Positions 1-6,494 of a stretch of 8,163 nucleotides of DNA are shown in pieces. Every line of letters starts with the position of its first letter. The first letter of the stretch is position 1. The stretch comes from an uncultured Geobacteraceae bacterium (GTDB taxonomy: Bacteria > Desulfobacterota > Desulfuromonadia > Geobacterales > Pseudopelobacteraceae): NCBI GenBank assembly GCA_903879825.1, contig CAIRND010000221.1, positions 1 to 8,163 on the forward strand. Direction: 5' to 3'. The translations under genes and the position numbers were made by a program. Under the pieces are notes generated by a model. The model made no database searches, was not told the DNA's origin, and was given only the letters and a program-made list of their open reading frames with translations.

Positions 1-617
1 TCAATGTTGGTGCCGGCGAATTCGTTGCCATTATGGGCGCATCCGGCAGTGGTAAATCAACCTGCATGAATATCCTCGGTTGTCTGGATCTTCCGACCTC
101 CGGCAGTTATCTCCTTGATGGTCTGGATGTGGGAGGGATGACGACGGATCAACTGGCCGATATCCGCAACAAAAAACTCGGTTTTGTCTTTCAGGGCTTC
201 AACCTGCTGGCCCGTACTCCCGCGATTGAAAATGTCGAATTACCGCTGGTATACGCCGGTCTCCATGCCAAGGAACGCCGCCAGTTGGCCCAGATTGCCA
301 TGGAGCAAGTCGGTCTCTCCGGAAAAGAGAACAACCACCCCAGTCAACTTTCCGGCGGCCAGCAACAACGGGTTGCCATCGCCCGCGCCCTGGTAAATAA
401 TCCCGCAGTGATTTTGGCTGATGAGCCGACCGGCAACCTGGACAGCAGCACCAGTGAAGAAATTATGGCCCTTTTTACGTCCCTTAACGCGCAGGGTATC
501 ACCATTATCATGGTTACTCATGAGCATGACGTGGCGGCGTATGCCAATCGACAGATCACGTTCAAAGATGGGAAAATAATTCTGGATAGCCAGACCAGTC
601 AGGCTCTGGCGGATTAA
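1..617 (+). CDS. MacB-type ABC transporter ATPase subunit (5' end missing)
   Basis: This is the nucleotide-binding subunit of a MacB/LolD-class ABC transporter. It hydrolyses ATP in the cytoplasm to drive the permease encoded next. The reading frame is open from base 3, so the gene begins before the window; 204 residues are visible and about 20-25 are missing compared with the usual 220-230. Counting from the first visible codon, it shows Walker A GASGSGKS (12-19), Q-loop Gln64, the signature LSGGQ (116-120), Walker B VILADE (136-141) and switch His173. All key ATPase residues are intact. The ATG at 33 lies just before Walker A and would remove the first beta strand, so it is not the true start. 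The stop is three bases before the permease ATG. In E. coli MacB the ATPase and permease are fused; here they are separate polypeptides. The substrate cannot be inferred. Confidence 0.95.
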   Translation, partial: NVGAGEFVAIMGASGSGKSTCMNILGCLDLPTSGSYLLDGLDVGGMTTDQLADIRNKKLGFVFQGFNLLARTPAIENVELPLVYAGLHAKERRQLAQIAMEQVGLSGKENNHPSQLSGGQQQRVAIARALVNNPAVILADEPTGNLDSSTSEEIMALFTSLNAQGITIIMVTHEHDVAAYANRQITFKDGKIILDSQTSQALAD

Positions 618-620
618 TAT

Positions 621-1847
621 ATGGATTTTTTACAGACAGTGCGAATAGCTCTTCGAGCGTTACGTACCAACAAGATGCGCTCGTTTCTGACCATGCTCGG
701 TATCATTATCGGCATTGCGGCGGTCATCGCCATGATGGCGGTCGGAACAGGAGCCAGTTACGTCATCTCCCAACAGATTGCCAGTATCGGCAGTAATATT
801 ATTCTGGTTATCCCCGGCTCAACTACCAGTGGCGGTTTGCGTACCGGCACCGGGGGGGCGCAAACCCTGTCGAGCGACGATGTACGGGCGATGATGGCCG
901 AATGTCCTTCCGTGGCATATGCCGCTGGAACCGTGCGGACTTCCGGGCAGATAGTCAACGGAAACATGAACTGGTCATCGGTCATTATGGGGGCAACACC
1001 GGAACTTTTCGATATACGTGAATGGCCTGTTGTCAGTGGGCGAACCATCAGCCAACAGGACGTGGATGGTGCCATTAAAGTGTGTCTGCTTGGGCAGACC
1101 GTCGCCGAGAACCTGTTTGGGGCCGCTGACCCGGTGGGGAATATTATTCGAATTAAAAAGATTCCTTTTACCGTAATCGGTGTTCTTGAGAGAAAGGGAC
1201 AGTCACCCCAGGGGCAGGATCAGGATGATTCGGTCTTTGTTCCTTTGCGCACGGCCCAACGTAATCTGGTCCGTTCACAACGTACCGGAATTGTGAGTGC
1301 CGTCATCGTCAAGGCTAAAAGTGAAGAGCTGATTGATAAAGCAGAAAGTGAGATCCAGGCGCTTCTTAACCAGCGGCACCGGATTACACCTAATAAGGAA
1401 GCGGATTTTTCCACCCGTAACCTGTCGGAAATTCTGGCGGTTGCTGAACAGTCAGCCAAAGCGATGTCGTTGCTGCTCGGTGCGGTCGCTTCGATTTCTC
1501 TGATCGTGGGTGGTATCGGCATTATGAACATCATGCTGGTTTCTGTCACTGAACGAACTCGCGAGATTGGCATCAGGATGGCGATTGGTGCAAAAAAGAA
1601 TGATATCCTTCTGCAGTTTATGACCGAGGCAGTTCTGCTGACAATGATGGGCGGTTTGATTGGAATTGCTCTTGGGGTTGGCGGTGCGACTGTCGTTTCT
1701 CGCCTGCTTGAATGGCCAACGATGATTTCGTTTCAATCAATCGCCATTGCATTTGTGTTTTCAGGTGCGGTCGGTATCTTCTTCGGCTTTTATCCTGCAA
1801 AAAAGGCAGCAGGACTTAATCCAATTGATGCTCTGAGGTATGAATAA
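621..1847 (+). CDS. MacB/FtsX-family ABC transporter permease
   Basis: This inner-membrane permease of the MacB class works with the preceding ATPase. Such systems do not pass substrate through the membrane; they transmit ATP-driven motion to a periplasmic domain that works with an adaptor and outer-membrane channel (family knowledge). The 408 residues have the standard layout: TM1 at about 21-43, a periplasmic MacB_PCD-type domain at about 45-275, then three FtsX-type helices at about 281-306, 333-360 and 371-392. The cytoplasmic coupling segment ERTREIGIRMAIGA (311-324) and the C-terminal motif LNPIDALRYE are typical. The start at 621 follows a weak Shine-Dalgarno-like GGCGGA (608-613, 7-base spacing) and the N-terminus matches the family. 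The 3' end overlaps the HIT reading frame. The cargo could be a drug, lipoprotein or peptide; nothing here decides which. Confidence 0.94.
   Translation: MDFLQTVRIALRALRTNKMRSFLTMLGIIIGIAAVIAMMAVGTGASYVISQQIASIGSNIILVIPGSTTSGGLRTGTGGAQTLSSDDVRAMMAECPSVAYAAGTVRTSGQIVNGNMNWSSVIMGATPELFDIREWPVVSGRTISQQDVDGAIKVCLLGQTVAENLFGAADPVGNIIRIKKIPFTVIGVLERKGQSPQGQDQDDSVFVPLRTAQRNLVRSQRTGIVSAVIVKAKSEELIDKAESEIQALLNQRHRITPNKEADFSTRNLSEILAVAEQSAKAMSLLLGAVASISLIVGGIGIMNIMLVSVTERTREIGIRMAIGAKKNDILLQFMTEAVLLTMMGGLIGIALGVGGATVVSRLLEWPTMISFQSIAIAFVFSGAVGIFFGFYPAKKAAGLNPIDALRYE
1835..1838 (+). promoter_or_regulatory. Ribosome binding site deciding the HIT gene start
   Basis: GAGG lies 1 base before the ATG at 1840 and 10 bases before the in-frame ATG at 1849. 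Only the second spacing is workable, so 1849 is preferred as the start. The site lies inside the last codons of the permease gene, which points to translational coupling. Confidence 0.5.
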
Positions 1848-1848
1848 C

Positions 1849-2262
1849 ATGACCAATTGCCCCATGTGCCACCGCTGGGACGCGGATTCAGATCTGCGGG
1901 TTATTGAACTGCCGCATTCTTACGTAATCCTGAACCGGGACCAGTATTTTTCCGGATATACTCTGCTATTCACCAAACATCATGCCACGGAACTATTCCA
2001 ACTTGACCGTGACGTGCGAGTCGCATTGATGGAAGAGGTGTCGCTCGTGGCGCAGGCGCTTTACAGCATATTTACTCCAGAAAAGATCAATTATGAGCTG
2101 TTGGGGAATATGGTGCCGCATATCCACTGGCACATCGTGCCGCGCTTTTCGTCAGATCCCCTCTGGCCCCGTCCGATTTGGGCCGAGCAGCATGAAGAAC
2201 TGCACCTGTCGTCAGAGGAATACAGTCAGCGCATAAAAAACATCCGGAGTGCCCTTATATGA
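1849..2262 (+). CDS. HIT-family nucleotide hydrolase/transferase
   Basis: This is a small cytoplasmic protein of the histidine-triad superfamily. Members hydrolyse or transfer nucleotidyl groups, for example on diadenosine polyphosphates or AMP-linked substrates. The defining motif HIHWHIV is visible (His94, His96 and His98 when counted from the ATG at 1840), with the middle histidine expected to be the nucleophile. An N-terminal CPMC (residues 7-10 in the same numbering) is the kind of CxxC found in zinc-binding HIT branches. Two starts are possible: 1840 (140 residues, overlapping the permease by 8 bases) and 1849 (137 residues). I chose 1849 because the GAGG at 1835-1838 is correctly spaced only for it. 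The stop overlaps the M16 start in an ATGA. The substrate is unknown, and a link to the exporter is suggested only by the operon. Confidence 0.9.
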   Translation: MTNCPMCHRWDADSDLRVIELPHSYVILNRDQYFSGYTLLFTKHHATELFQLDRDVRVALMEEVSLVAQALYSIFTPEKINYELLGNMVPHIHWHIVPRFSSDPLWPRPIWAEQHEELHLSSEEYSQRIKNIRSALI

Positions 2263-3548
2263 TCCGCTCTTCTCTTCACACACTTGAAAACGGACTACGG
2301 GTTGTCTGTGTGGAAATGCCGCATCTGCATGCCGCTGAAATGGCGGTCTACCTCAAAGTCGGTGGACGCAACGATCCGCCTGGCCGCGAAGGGCTGTCAC
2401 ACTTTTTGGAACATATCCTCTTTCGGGGCACCGCTGATTTCCCCTCATCACTGGCAATCGAGTCCGCTTTCGAGGTTATCGGCGGAGCTCCAAACGCCGC
2501 TACGGATGCTGAATCAACCTACTATTATTCGCGGGTACACCCGGACAGCATCAAGCGCGGCATGGAAATATTCGCCTCGATGCTTACGAAACCACTTCTG
2601 GCCGGAATCGAGATCGAAAAGCGAATTGTCGCCGAGGAGGCCAGGGAAGATCTAAACGAACAGGGAGATGAGGTTAATGCGGATACTATAGTCAGTCGGA
2701 TGCTCTGGCCACGTCATCCGTTGGGTATGCCGACCATCGGAACGCTGGAAAGCATCGCTGCCATCGAACTGAGCGATCTCGCAGAGCACCTGAAAAACTA
2801 TTATATCCCTTCAAATGCGGTTTTGGTTGTGTCCGGTCCGGTGAAAAGTGCTGATGTCCTTTCAGCTGCACGCGATTGTTTCGGGGAGTGGCCCGGCAGG
2901 CCGTTGCCGGCCGTCTCTCTGGTGACGCTCCGTCAGTTTTTACCCCAAATCCGCTGTGTGCAGGATTCTGACAGTCAGATGAATCTGCAGTTGGCGTTCC
3001 TTGGCTTTGCCCGCGATGATCACCGTTTTATGGCACTGCGCTTTTTGCGGCGTATTCTGGCCGGTGGGGGGAGTTCCCGTCTGCATCTACGCTTACGGGA
3101 GGAGTTGGGTATAATCTATTCGGTGGATGGTGCCATTGGTGCCTACGATGAAACCGGCTGTCTGGCGTTTGATCTGTCAACCTCTCCTGATACCCTAATT
3201 CACGCTGTTGAAGCGACTCTTGAGGAGCTGTTCCGTATTGCCATCACTCCGGTTCCGGAAGACGAACTTGAGAGGATTCGCAATTCCTATATTTTCGATC
3301 TTGAGTTCAGTCGGGATTCAGCCTATGAAATGGGGGGGCGGTACGGTTGGGGTGAATTGATGGGGGTGGTACGGAGCATTGAAGAGGATCAGTCCGAGGC
3401 ACGCCGAATTGATTCAGTTGTGCTGCAGGAAACAGCCCGGACTCTCTTTGCCCCGGAAAATATGCGCATGGTTGCCGTGGGGCCATGGAAGCGCGGGATG
3501 AAGAAGGCAATACGGGAGCAGGTTGCGGCATATCAAAGACGCTTTTGA
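2259..3548 (+). CDS. M16-family zinc metallopeptidase (pitrilysin/processing-peptidase type)
   Basis: This is a zinc endopeptidase of the M16 family. The 429 residues fit the single-chain bacterial form with two homologous halves. The N-terminal half has the inverted zinc motif HFLEH (His48, catalytic Glu51, His52), with the third ligand expected at Glu127 in VAEEARE, a spacing of 75 residues. The C-terminal half has the glycine loop AGGGSSRL (268-275) and the substrate-binding Arg/Tyr pair in REELGIIY (Arg280, Tyr287). The catalytic set is complete, so it should be active. No signal peptide or membrane helix is seen, so a cytoplasmic site is likely. The start overlaps the HIT stop by 4 bases and is preceded by GGAG at 2246-2249 with a 9-base spacer. 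It is the last gene of the operon. Whether it processes an exported peptide is speculative. Confidence 0.93.
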   Translation: MIRSSLHTLENGLRVVCVEMPHLHAAEMAVYLKVGGRNDPPGREGLSHFLEHILFRGTADFPSSLAIESAFEVIGGAPNAATDAESTYYYSRVHPDSIKRGMEIFASMLTKPLLAGIEIEKRIVAEEAREDLNEQGDEVNADTIVSRMLWPRHPLGMPTIGTLESIAAIELSDLAEHLKNYYIPSNAVLVVSGPVKSADVLSAARDCFGEWPGRPLPAVSLVTLRQFLPQIRCVQDSDSQMNLQLAFLGFARDDHRFMALRFLRRILAGGGSSRLHLRLREELGIIYSVDGAIGAYDETGCLAFDLSTSPDTLIHAVEATLEELFRIAITPVPEDELERIRNSYIFDLEFSRDSAYEMGGRYGWGELMGVVRSIEEDQSEARRIDSVVLQETARTLFAPENMRMVAVGPWKRGMKKAIREQVAAYQRRF

Positions 3549-3588
3549 TCACACCTGCTTTTAAGCGGTTAACCGATCGCGGTCAAAA
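3543..3588. terminator. Weak hairpin potential at the convergent gene junction
   Basis: TTTTGATC (3543-3550) can pair with GGTCAAAA (3581-3588) with one G-T wobble. Inside it, ACCG-ATCG-CGGT (3572-3583) can form a short GC-rich stem-loop. There is no clear T-run on either strand, and the structure overlaps the last codons of both genes. It might slow polymerase in both directions, but it is not a classical intrinsic terminator. Confidence 0.2.
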
Positions 3589-4259
3589 TCTTTACTTGTT
3601 CTGGTTATACCCGCAATAACAGACTCAACTGATTCAGTCAGGCTGTCAAAGCGTAATCCGACGCCGGGAGGGTGGCGATCCATTCCCCACGGCTTTATTC
3701 TATTCACGTGTGCAGCAATGGTGCAGCCAAATTCCGGTATCAGGATTGAGACCGGCTCTCCAACGCGGTATTTCTCGGCACTTAAATCAACAATGAACAT
3801 ACCTCCCCACGATACATTCAGAGTAAATCCGCGGAATTCAACACCATTATAATTTACCAGTGTGGAAAGGCAGATTGGATGCCGCCGGAAAACCCGTAAT
3901 TTCCGAGGTTCAAAAGCGGAACAGGTTTTGGTCAGAAAATCACCCAGGCTCTTGTCCTGTTTGGCACTCCCCGGCATCGCCATCGGCACAAGCATGCCGC
4001 CCATAGTCCTTACCCGCAGGATAGGGAAAAAGTTTGCCAATGTATAGGCGACGATTTTCTCTTCTCCCTTCGATTTGATAATTGAAGGGAGGTCTACGAG
4101 TATTCCACTGTACAATCCTGCTAACGCCAGATTTTCGGCTTCACAGAAGGTCGCGCAGGAAGCGGTTGAAGCTCCGTTATTGTTGAGTGTTGTAACTAAA
4201 GCTGCCCGGGTTTCCTCACCGTATGACACGACCAGGATTGGATGAGAAGGTTGTGGCAT
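3561..4259 (-). CDS. PilZ-domain c-di-GMP receptor with receiver-like N-terminus
   Basis: This 232-residue cytoplasmic protein probably binds cyclic di-GMP through a C-terminal PilZ domain (about 118-215). Both binding signatures are present: RxxxR (Arg122-Arg126 in RVFRR) and NxSxxG (Asn148, Ser150, Gly153 in NVSWGG). The N-terminal part (about 5-90) resembles a response-regulator receiver: a first strand PILVVS and an Asp56 at the end of the ILVD strand. The usual acidic pair after strand one is replaced by Ser-Tyr, so it looks degenerate. I chose the ATG at 4259, with GAAGAG 5 bases upstream. The longer frame from 4295 would overlap cheX by 34 bases and add a tail unlike the family. The gene lies 2 bases after cheX, so the two are co-transcribed. 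The output (motility, adhesion or polysaccharide) cannot be read from the sequence. Confidence 0.87.
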   Translation of the reverse strand: MPQPSHPILVVSYGEETRAALVTTLNNNGASTASCATFCEAENLALAGLYSGILVDLPSIIKSKGEEKIVAYTLANFFPILRVRTMGGMLVPMAMPGSAKQDKSLGDFLTKTCSAFEPRKLRVFRRHPICLSTLVNYNGVEFRGFTLNVSWGGMFIVDLSAEKYRVGEPVSILIPEFGCTIAAHVNRIKPWGMDRHPPGVGLRFDSLTESVESVIAGITRTSKDFDRDRLTA

Positions 4260-4261
4260 CG

Positions 4262-4765
4262 TTACTCTTCGATTGAAAGCGCAACCATGAACCATTCATC
4301 TTCAGTGGCAAACTTGAGGGTGATGTTTTCAAGATTGTTGCCGGAGGAAACAACATAATCCGCCCCATTCACAATCGAAGGCGTTGAGAGCTGGATGTCA
4401 GATCCCCCTTTGGAGAGGTGCTGCTTGAAAGATCCTGCTATCATGTTGGCAATTTCGCCCATGGCGTCATTAACGTCATCATCAATTTCCGTAACCTCCA
4501 TGCCCAGCATGAGGGAGGTGAATGAAATCGCGAGCTGCCAGGGAATGTGGACGCTCACCAGCCCGTTATAGGTTCCCGCAAGACCAACCATAGAGGTCAG
4601 GCAGTCTTTGAAGTGTGTTGTGACATCAATCTGAATCGGGAGGTGCATCAGATCTTCAACCCCGACCATATTAATAAAAACGTCCTGAACATCCTTGATG
4701 AGGCTTTTGACTAACTCCTCCTCGGTCATATGGATTGCAGCAAGTGTATCAGATTTCATCGCCAT
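4262..4765 (-). CDS. CheX-like chemotaxis phosphatase
   Basis: This 167-residue cytoplasmic protein resembles CheX, the phosphatase that removes phosphate from CheY-type receivers in the CheC/CheX/FliY family. The active-site pattern ExxN is seen in GEIANM (Glu104, Asn107), followed by the usual Gly and Lys-rich helix (IAGSFK). Only one such motif is present, as in CheX rather than two as in CheC. The length is near that of known CheX proteins. The start at 4765 is set by GAGGGA 5 bases upstream; the longer frame from 4804 adds 13 atypical residues and ignores this site. It is the first gene of a two-gene unit with the PilZ protein. No cheA, cheY or receptor gene is nearby, so its receiver partner is unknown; the GGDEF response regulator upstream is a candidate. 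Confidence 0.83.
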   Translation of the reverse strand: MAMKSDTLAAIHMTEEELVKSLIKDVQDVFINMVGVEDLMHLPIQIDVTTHFKDCLTSMVGLAGTYNGLVSVHIPWQLAISFTSLMLGMEVTEIDDDVNDAMGEIANMIAGSFKQHLSKGGSDIQLSTPSIVNGADYVVSSGNNLENITLKFATEDEWFMVALSIEE

Positions 4766-4770
4766 AATAT

Positions 4771-4776
4771 TCCCTC
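4771..4776 (-). promoter_or_regulatory. Ribosome binding site of the CheX-like gene
   Basis: On the minus strand GAGGGA ends 5 bases before the ATG at 4765. It decides this start over the upstream in-frame ATG at 4804. Confidence 0.65.
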
Positions 4777-4806
4777 TCTCGTGCTGAATTGGATTAACGG
4801 GCAAAA

Positions 4807-4850
4807 CTGTAGACTGAACGTTTTTGAAAATGACTGCAGGGATTCTACAG
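4807..4850. repeat. 7-bp inverted repeat spanning the CheX promoter start region
   Basis: CTGTAGA (4807-4813) and TCTACAG (4844-4850) are exact inverted copies separated by 30 bases. The second arm overlaps the -10 hexamer and the first lies in the leader. The arrangement could be a two-site operator or a weak leader structure. A 7-base match can also arise by chance. Confidence 0.35.
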
Positions 4851-4869
4851 CACTTTTTAAATGGGTCAA
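4842..4869 (-). promoter_or_regulatory. Sigma-70-type promoter for the CheX-PilZ unit
   Basis: Reading the minus strand, TTGACC (4864-4869) matches the -35 consensus at five of six bases and TAGAAT (4842-4847) matches the -10 consensus at five of six, with a 16-base spacer. Transcription would begin near 4835, giving a leader of about 70 bases before the ATG at 4765. It lies in the 164-base gap after the transglutaminase-like gene, the largest gap in the window, so CheX and PilZ can be expressed independently of the genes before them. Confidence 0.6.
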
Positions 4870-4929
4870 GAAAAACTCTAGCTAACTCTGTTTTCGGTAC
4901 ATCAACTCCAAAGTAACCGCAAAATAAAT

Positions 4930-6375
4930 TTAGTATGTTGCTTCAAGGATGGTCATTTTGATCCGTCCGATAATTGCAATAATCGGCGCCATGTTTTCCG
5001 GAAGATGCCCTTCGAGCAGCTTGATATGTGTGGGATCAGCAGGGAGTTGATTGTACGTGGGGTCAACAGAAACCCAGCGATCACCCAGAAAACTCTCGGC
5101 CCAGCTGTGATAGAGAAACCCTTTTCCTTCCAGATGAACCAGGCCGGAAACAAAACGGGTCGGGATGCCGGCAGACCGGGCCAGTGCGGTGTAGAGACGG
5201 GCATGTGTCTGGCAATTGCCGGTTTTTGATTTAAAGCTTTCAACGGAACTTCCGCCGTCATCAATGGTGTCTTTTAGCCAGTCTGCCGTCCAGGAAACCA
5301 GGATTCTGGCGAGCTCTTGCTGGTTATTAATTCCCGTGCCCAGCGCTTTGGCCTGAGCAATTATTTCAGGGGCATCTGACTCGATCTTATCGGCAGGTTT
5401 TAGGTGTGCATCGAGTGGTCCTTGTGCTGCTGGCCCTTGACCCATGTAAGCCAGAGAGCCCGTTTTGAAGATTACGTGTCCCTGGTCGCGTTTTTCTGCC
5501 AGTTGTCCCCCCTCCTGAAGCAGCGGGAGATCATTATTCCACTCACTTATTTCGACCGACAGTCCGGTCAACTTACCCTGGTTCTTGATCGGCGGCATAG
5601 CTCGTACCAAGCTAAAGTCATAAATAAGATCTTTCTTGGCAAGAGCCCAATTGCCGATAAATGCGCCGAGATCTTTGGGCTGCTCCGCCCTTGTGAGCAC
5701 CAACCCCTCGCGGACCGATTCTTCAAGGGTATTTCCCAGTCCATCAACCCAGATGTCATTGTTGACAAAGGGATACAGATTGTTGCGGAGTTTGAGAGAG
5801 TGTGTGCCATCAGTGGATGTATCTTCACCTATTACGGTGATCTGGATTTCCTTGATCTTGATTTCTTCGGGATCGAACGCCTGAATTTTATACGACGATC
5901 CGGCGGCTACTGTGCGCATCAGCGGATATAAATTAAGGACAGGGCCCGGGTAGATCTCGCCCTTGAATTTAAGTGTTTTATCCGTAAATTTACCTCGAAC
6001 TTCACTCTTTATATGGAGAGCGCCGGCACTTACTTTACCGCTCACATGCGACAATGAGCCATTAACCGACTGTTCGACATCAAAAGAACGGAGGGACAGG
6101 TTCTTGGAAACCAGGTATGACTCCCGCATGGACGCTTCTTTGGAGAAACTCATCACTTTCATTCGAACGCTTCCGCTACCCTCAATGCGGTACCCGTCGT
6201 CTAACTTGTCAATCCGTTGCCGGTAAAACCCGACTCGCTCACTGTTCACGTAGATACCAAACCAGCGTTCAGAAAGTTGTGGAACATCAATTTTACCAAA
6301 CGGAGCAGCAAGCACGGACAGGTTGCTGCATAACACGAGTAGGCATACCGTGAATAATCTGAAGCATATGTTCAT
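4930..6375 (-). CDS. Exported transglutaminase-like (Cys-His-Asp) protein
   Basis: This 481-residue protein has an N-terminal Sec signal peptide (basic start, hydrophobic core at about 6-20, cleavage probably near VLA-AP at 22-25), so it should act in the periplasm or at the envelope. A large N-terminal region (about 30-330), beginning with WFGIYVNSERVGFY, has no function I recognise. The C-terminal transglutaminase-like core carries the full triad: Cys388 in GNCQTHA, His423 in YHSWAE and Asp438 in VDPTYN. Bacterial proteins of this fold are mostly proteases or amidases rather than protein cross-linkers, so the activity is unassigned. The start at 6375 is chosen because AAAGGA (6383-6388) is 7 bases upstream and the signal peptide begins there; the frame from 6462 would bury that signal. 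It lies 119 bases after the GGDEF gene on the same strand, with no clear promoter or terminator between. Confidence 0.85.
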   Translation of the reverse strand: MNICFRLFTVCLLVLCSNLSVLAAPFGKIDVPQLSERWFGIYVNSERVGFYRQRIDKLDDGYRIEGSGSVRMKVMSFSKEASMRESYLVSKNLSLRSFDVEQSVNGSLSHVSGKVSAGALHIKSEVRGKFTDKTLKFKGEIYPGPVLNLYPLMRTVAAGSSYKIQAFDPEEIKIKEIQITVIGEDTSTDGTHSLKLRNNLYPFVNNDIWVDGLGNTLEESVREGLVLTRAEQPKDLGAFIGNWALAKKDLIYDFSLVRAMPPIKNQGKLTGLSVEISEWNNDLPLLQEGGQLAEKRDQGHVIFKTGSLAYMGQGPAAQGPLDAHLKPADKIESDAPEIIAQAKALGTGINNQQELARILVSWTADWLKDTIDDGGSSVESFKSKTGNCQTHARLYTALARSAGIPTRFVSGLVHLEGKGFLYHSWAESFLGDRWVSVDPTYNQLPADPTHIKLLEGHLPENMAPIIAIIGRIKMTILEATY

Positions 6376-6382
6376 CAATAAT

Positions 6383-6388
6383 TCCTTT
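6383..6388 (-). promoter_or_regulatory. Ribosome binding site of the transglutaminase-like gene
   Basis: AAAGGA on the minus strand sits 7 bases before the ATG at 6375. It is the strongest Shine-Dalgarno in the window and fixes the start directly at the signal peptide. Confidence 0.7.
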
Positions 6389-6494
6389 ATGATGTGGATA
6401 TACAATTGCCACTTGCATTCGGCCGTATATAACGGGCTGATAGCACGTGGCGCTCTGAACATGCTGCAGCTACGTATGATGGCACACCGTATCG

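Noticed and set aside
1452..1736. Minus-strand open frames inside the permease gene
   Set aside because: They are low in family-like features (His/Asn/Gln-rich composition), fully embedded in the permease gene and lack start signals.
3561..4295. The longer PilZ frame starting at 4295 and the longer CheX frame starting at 4804
   Set aside because: Both add atypical residues without a ribosome site, while the internal ATGs at 4259 and 4765 have well-placed ones.
4880..4929. A possible terminator after the transglutaminase-like gene (CGGTTAC with GTACCG)
   Set aside because: The stem needs a bulge and no T-run follows it in the direction of transcription.
5404..5931. A 175-codon plus-strand open frame opposite the transglutaminase-like gene
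   Set aside because: It lies wholly antisense to a well-supported gene, has no recognisable domain or ribosome site, and is the kind of shadow frame expected opposite a long coding region.
6376..6494. The gap between the GGDEF and transglutaminase-like genes, checked for a sigma-54 or sigma-70 promoter, terminator or small RNA
   Set aside because: TTATAT and TATATC could be -10-like, but no matching -35 or GG-N10-GC pair is present. The only hairpins have 4-base stems, and nothing else was convincing.
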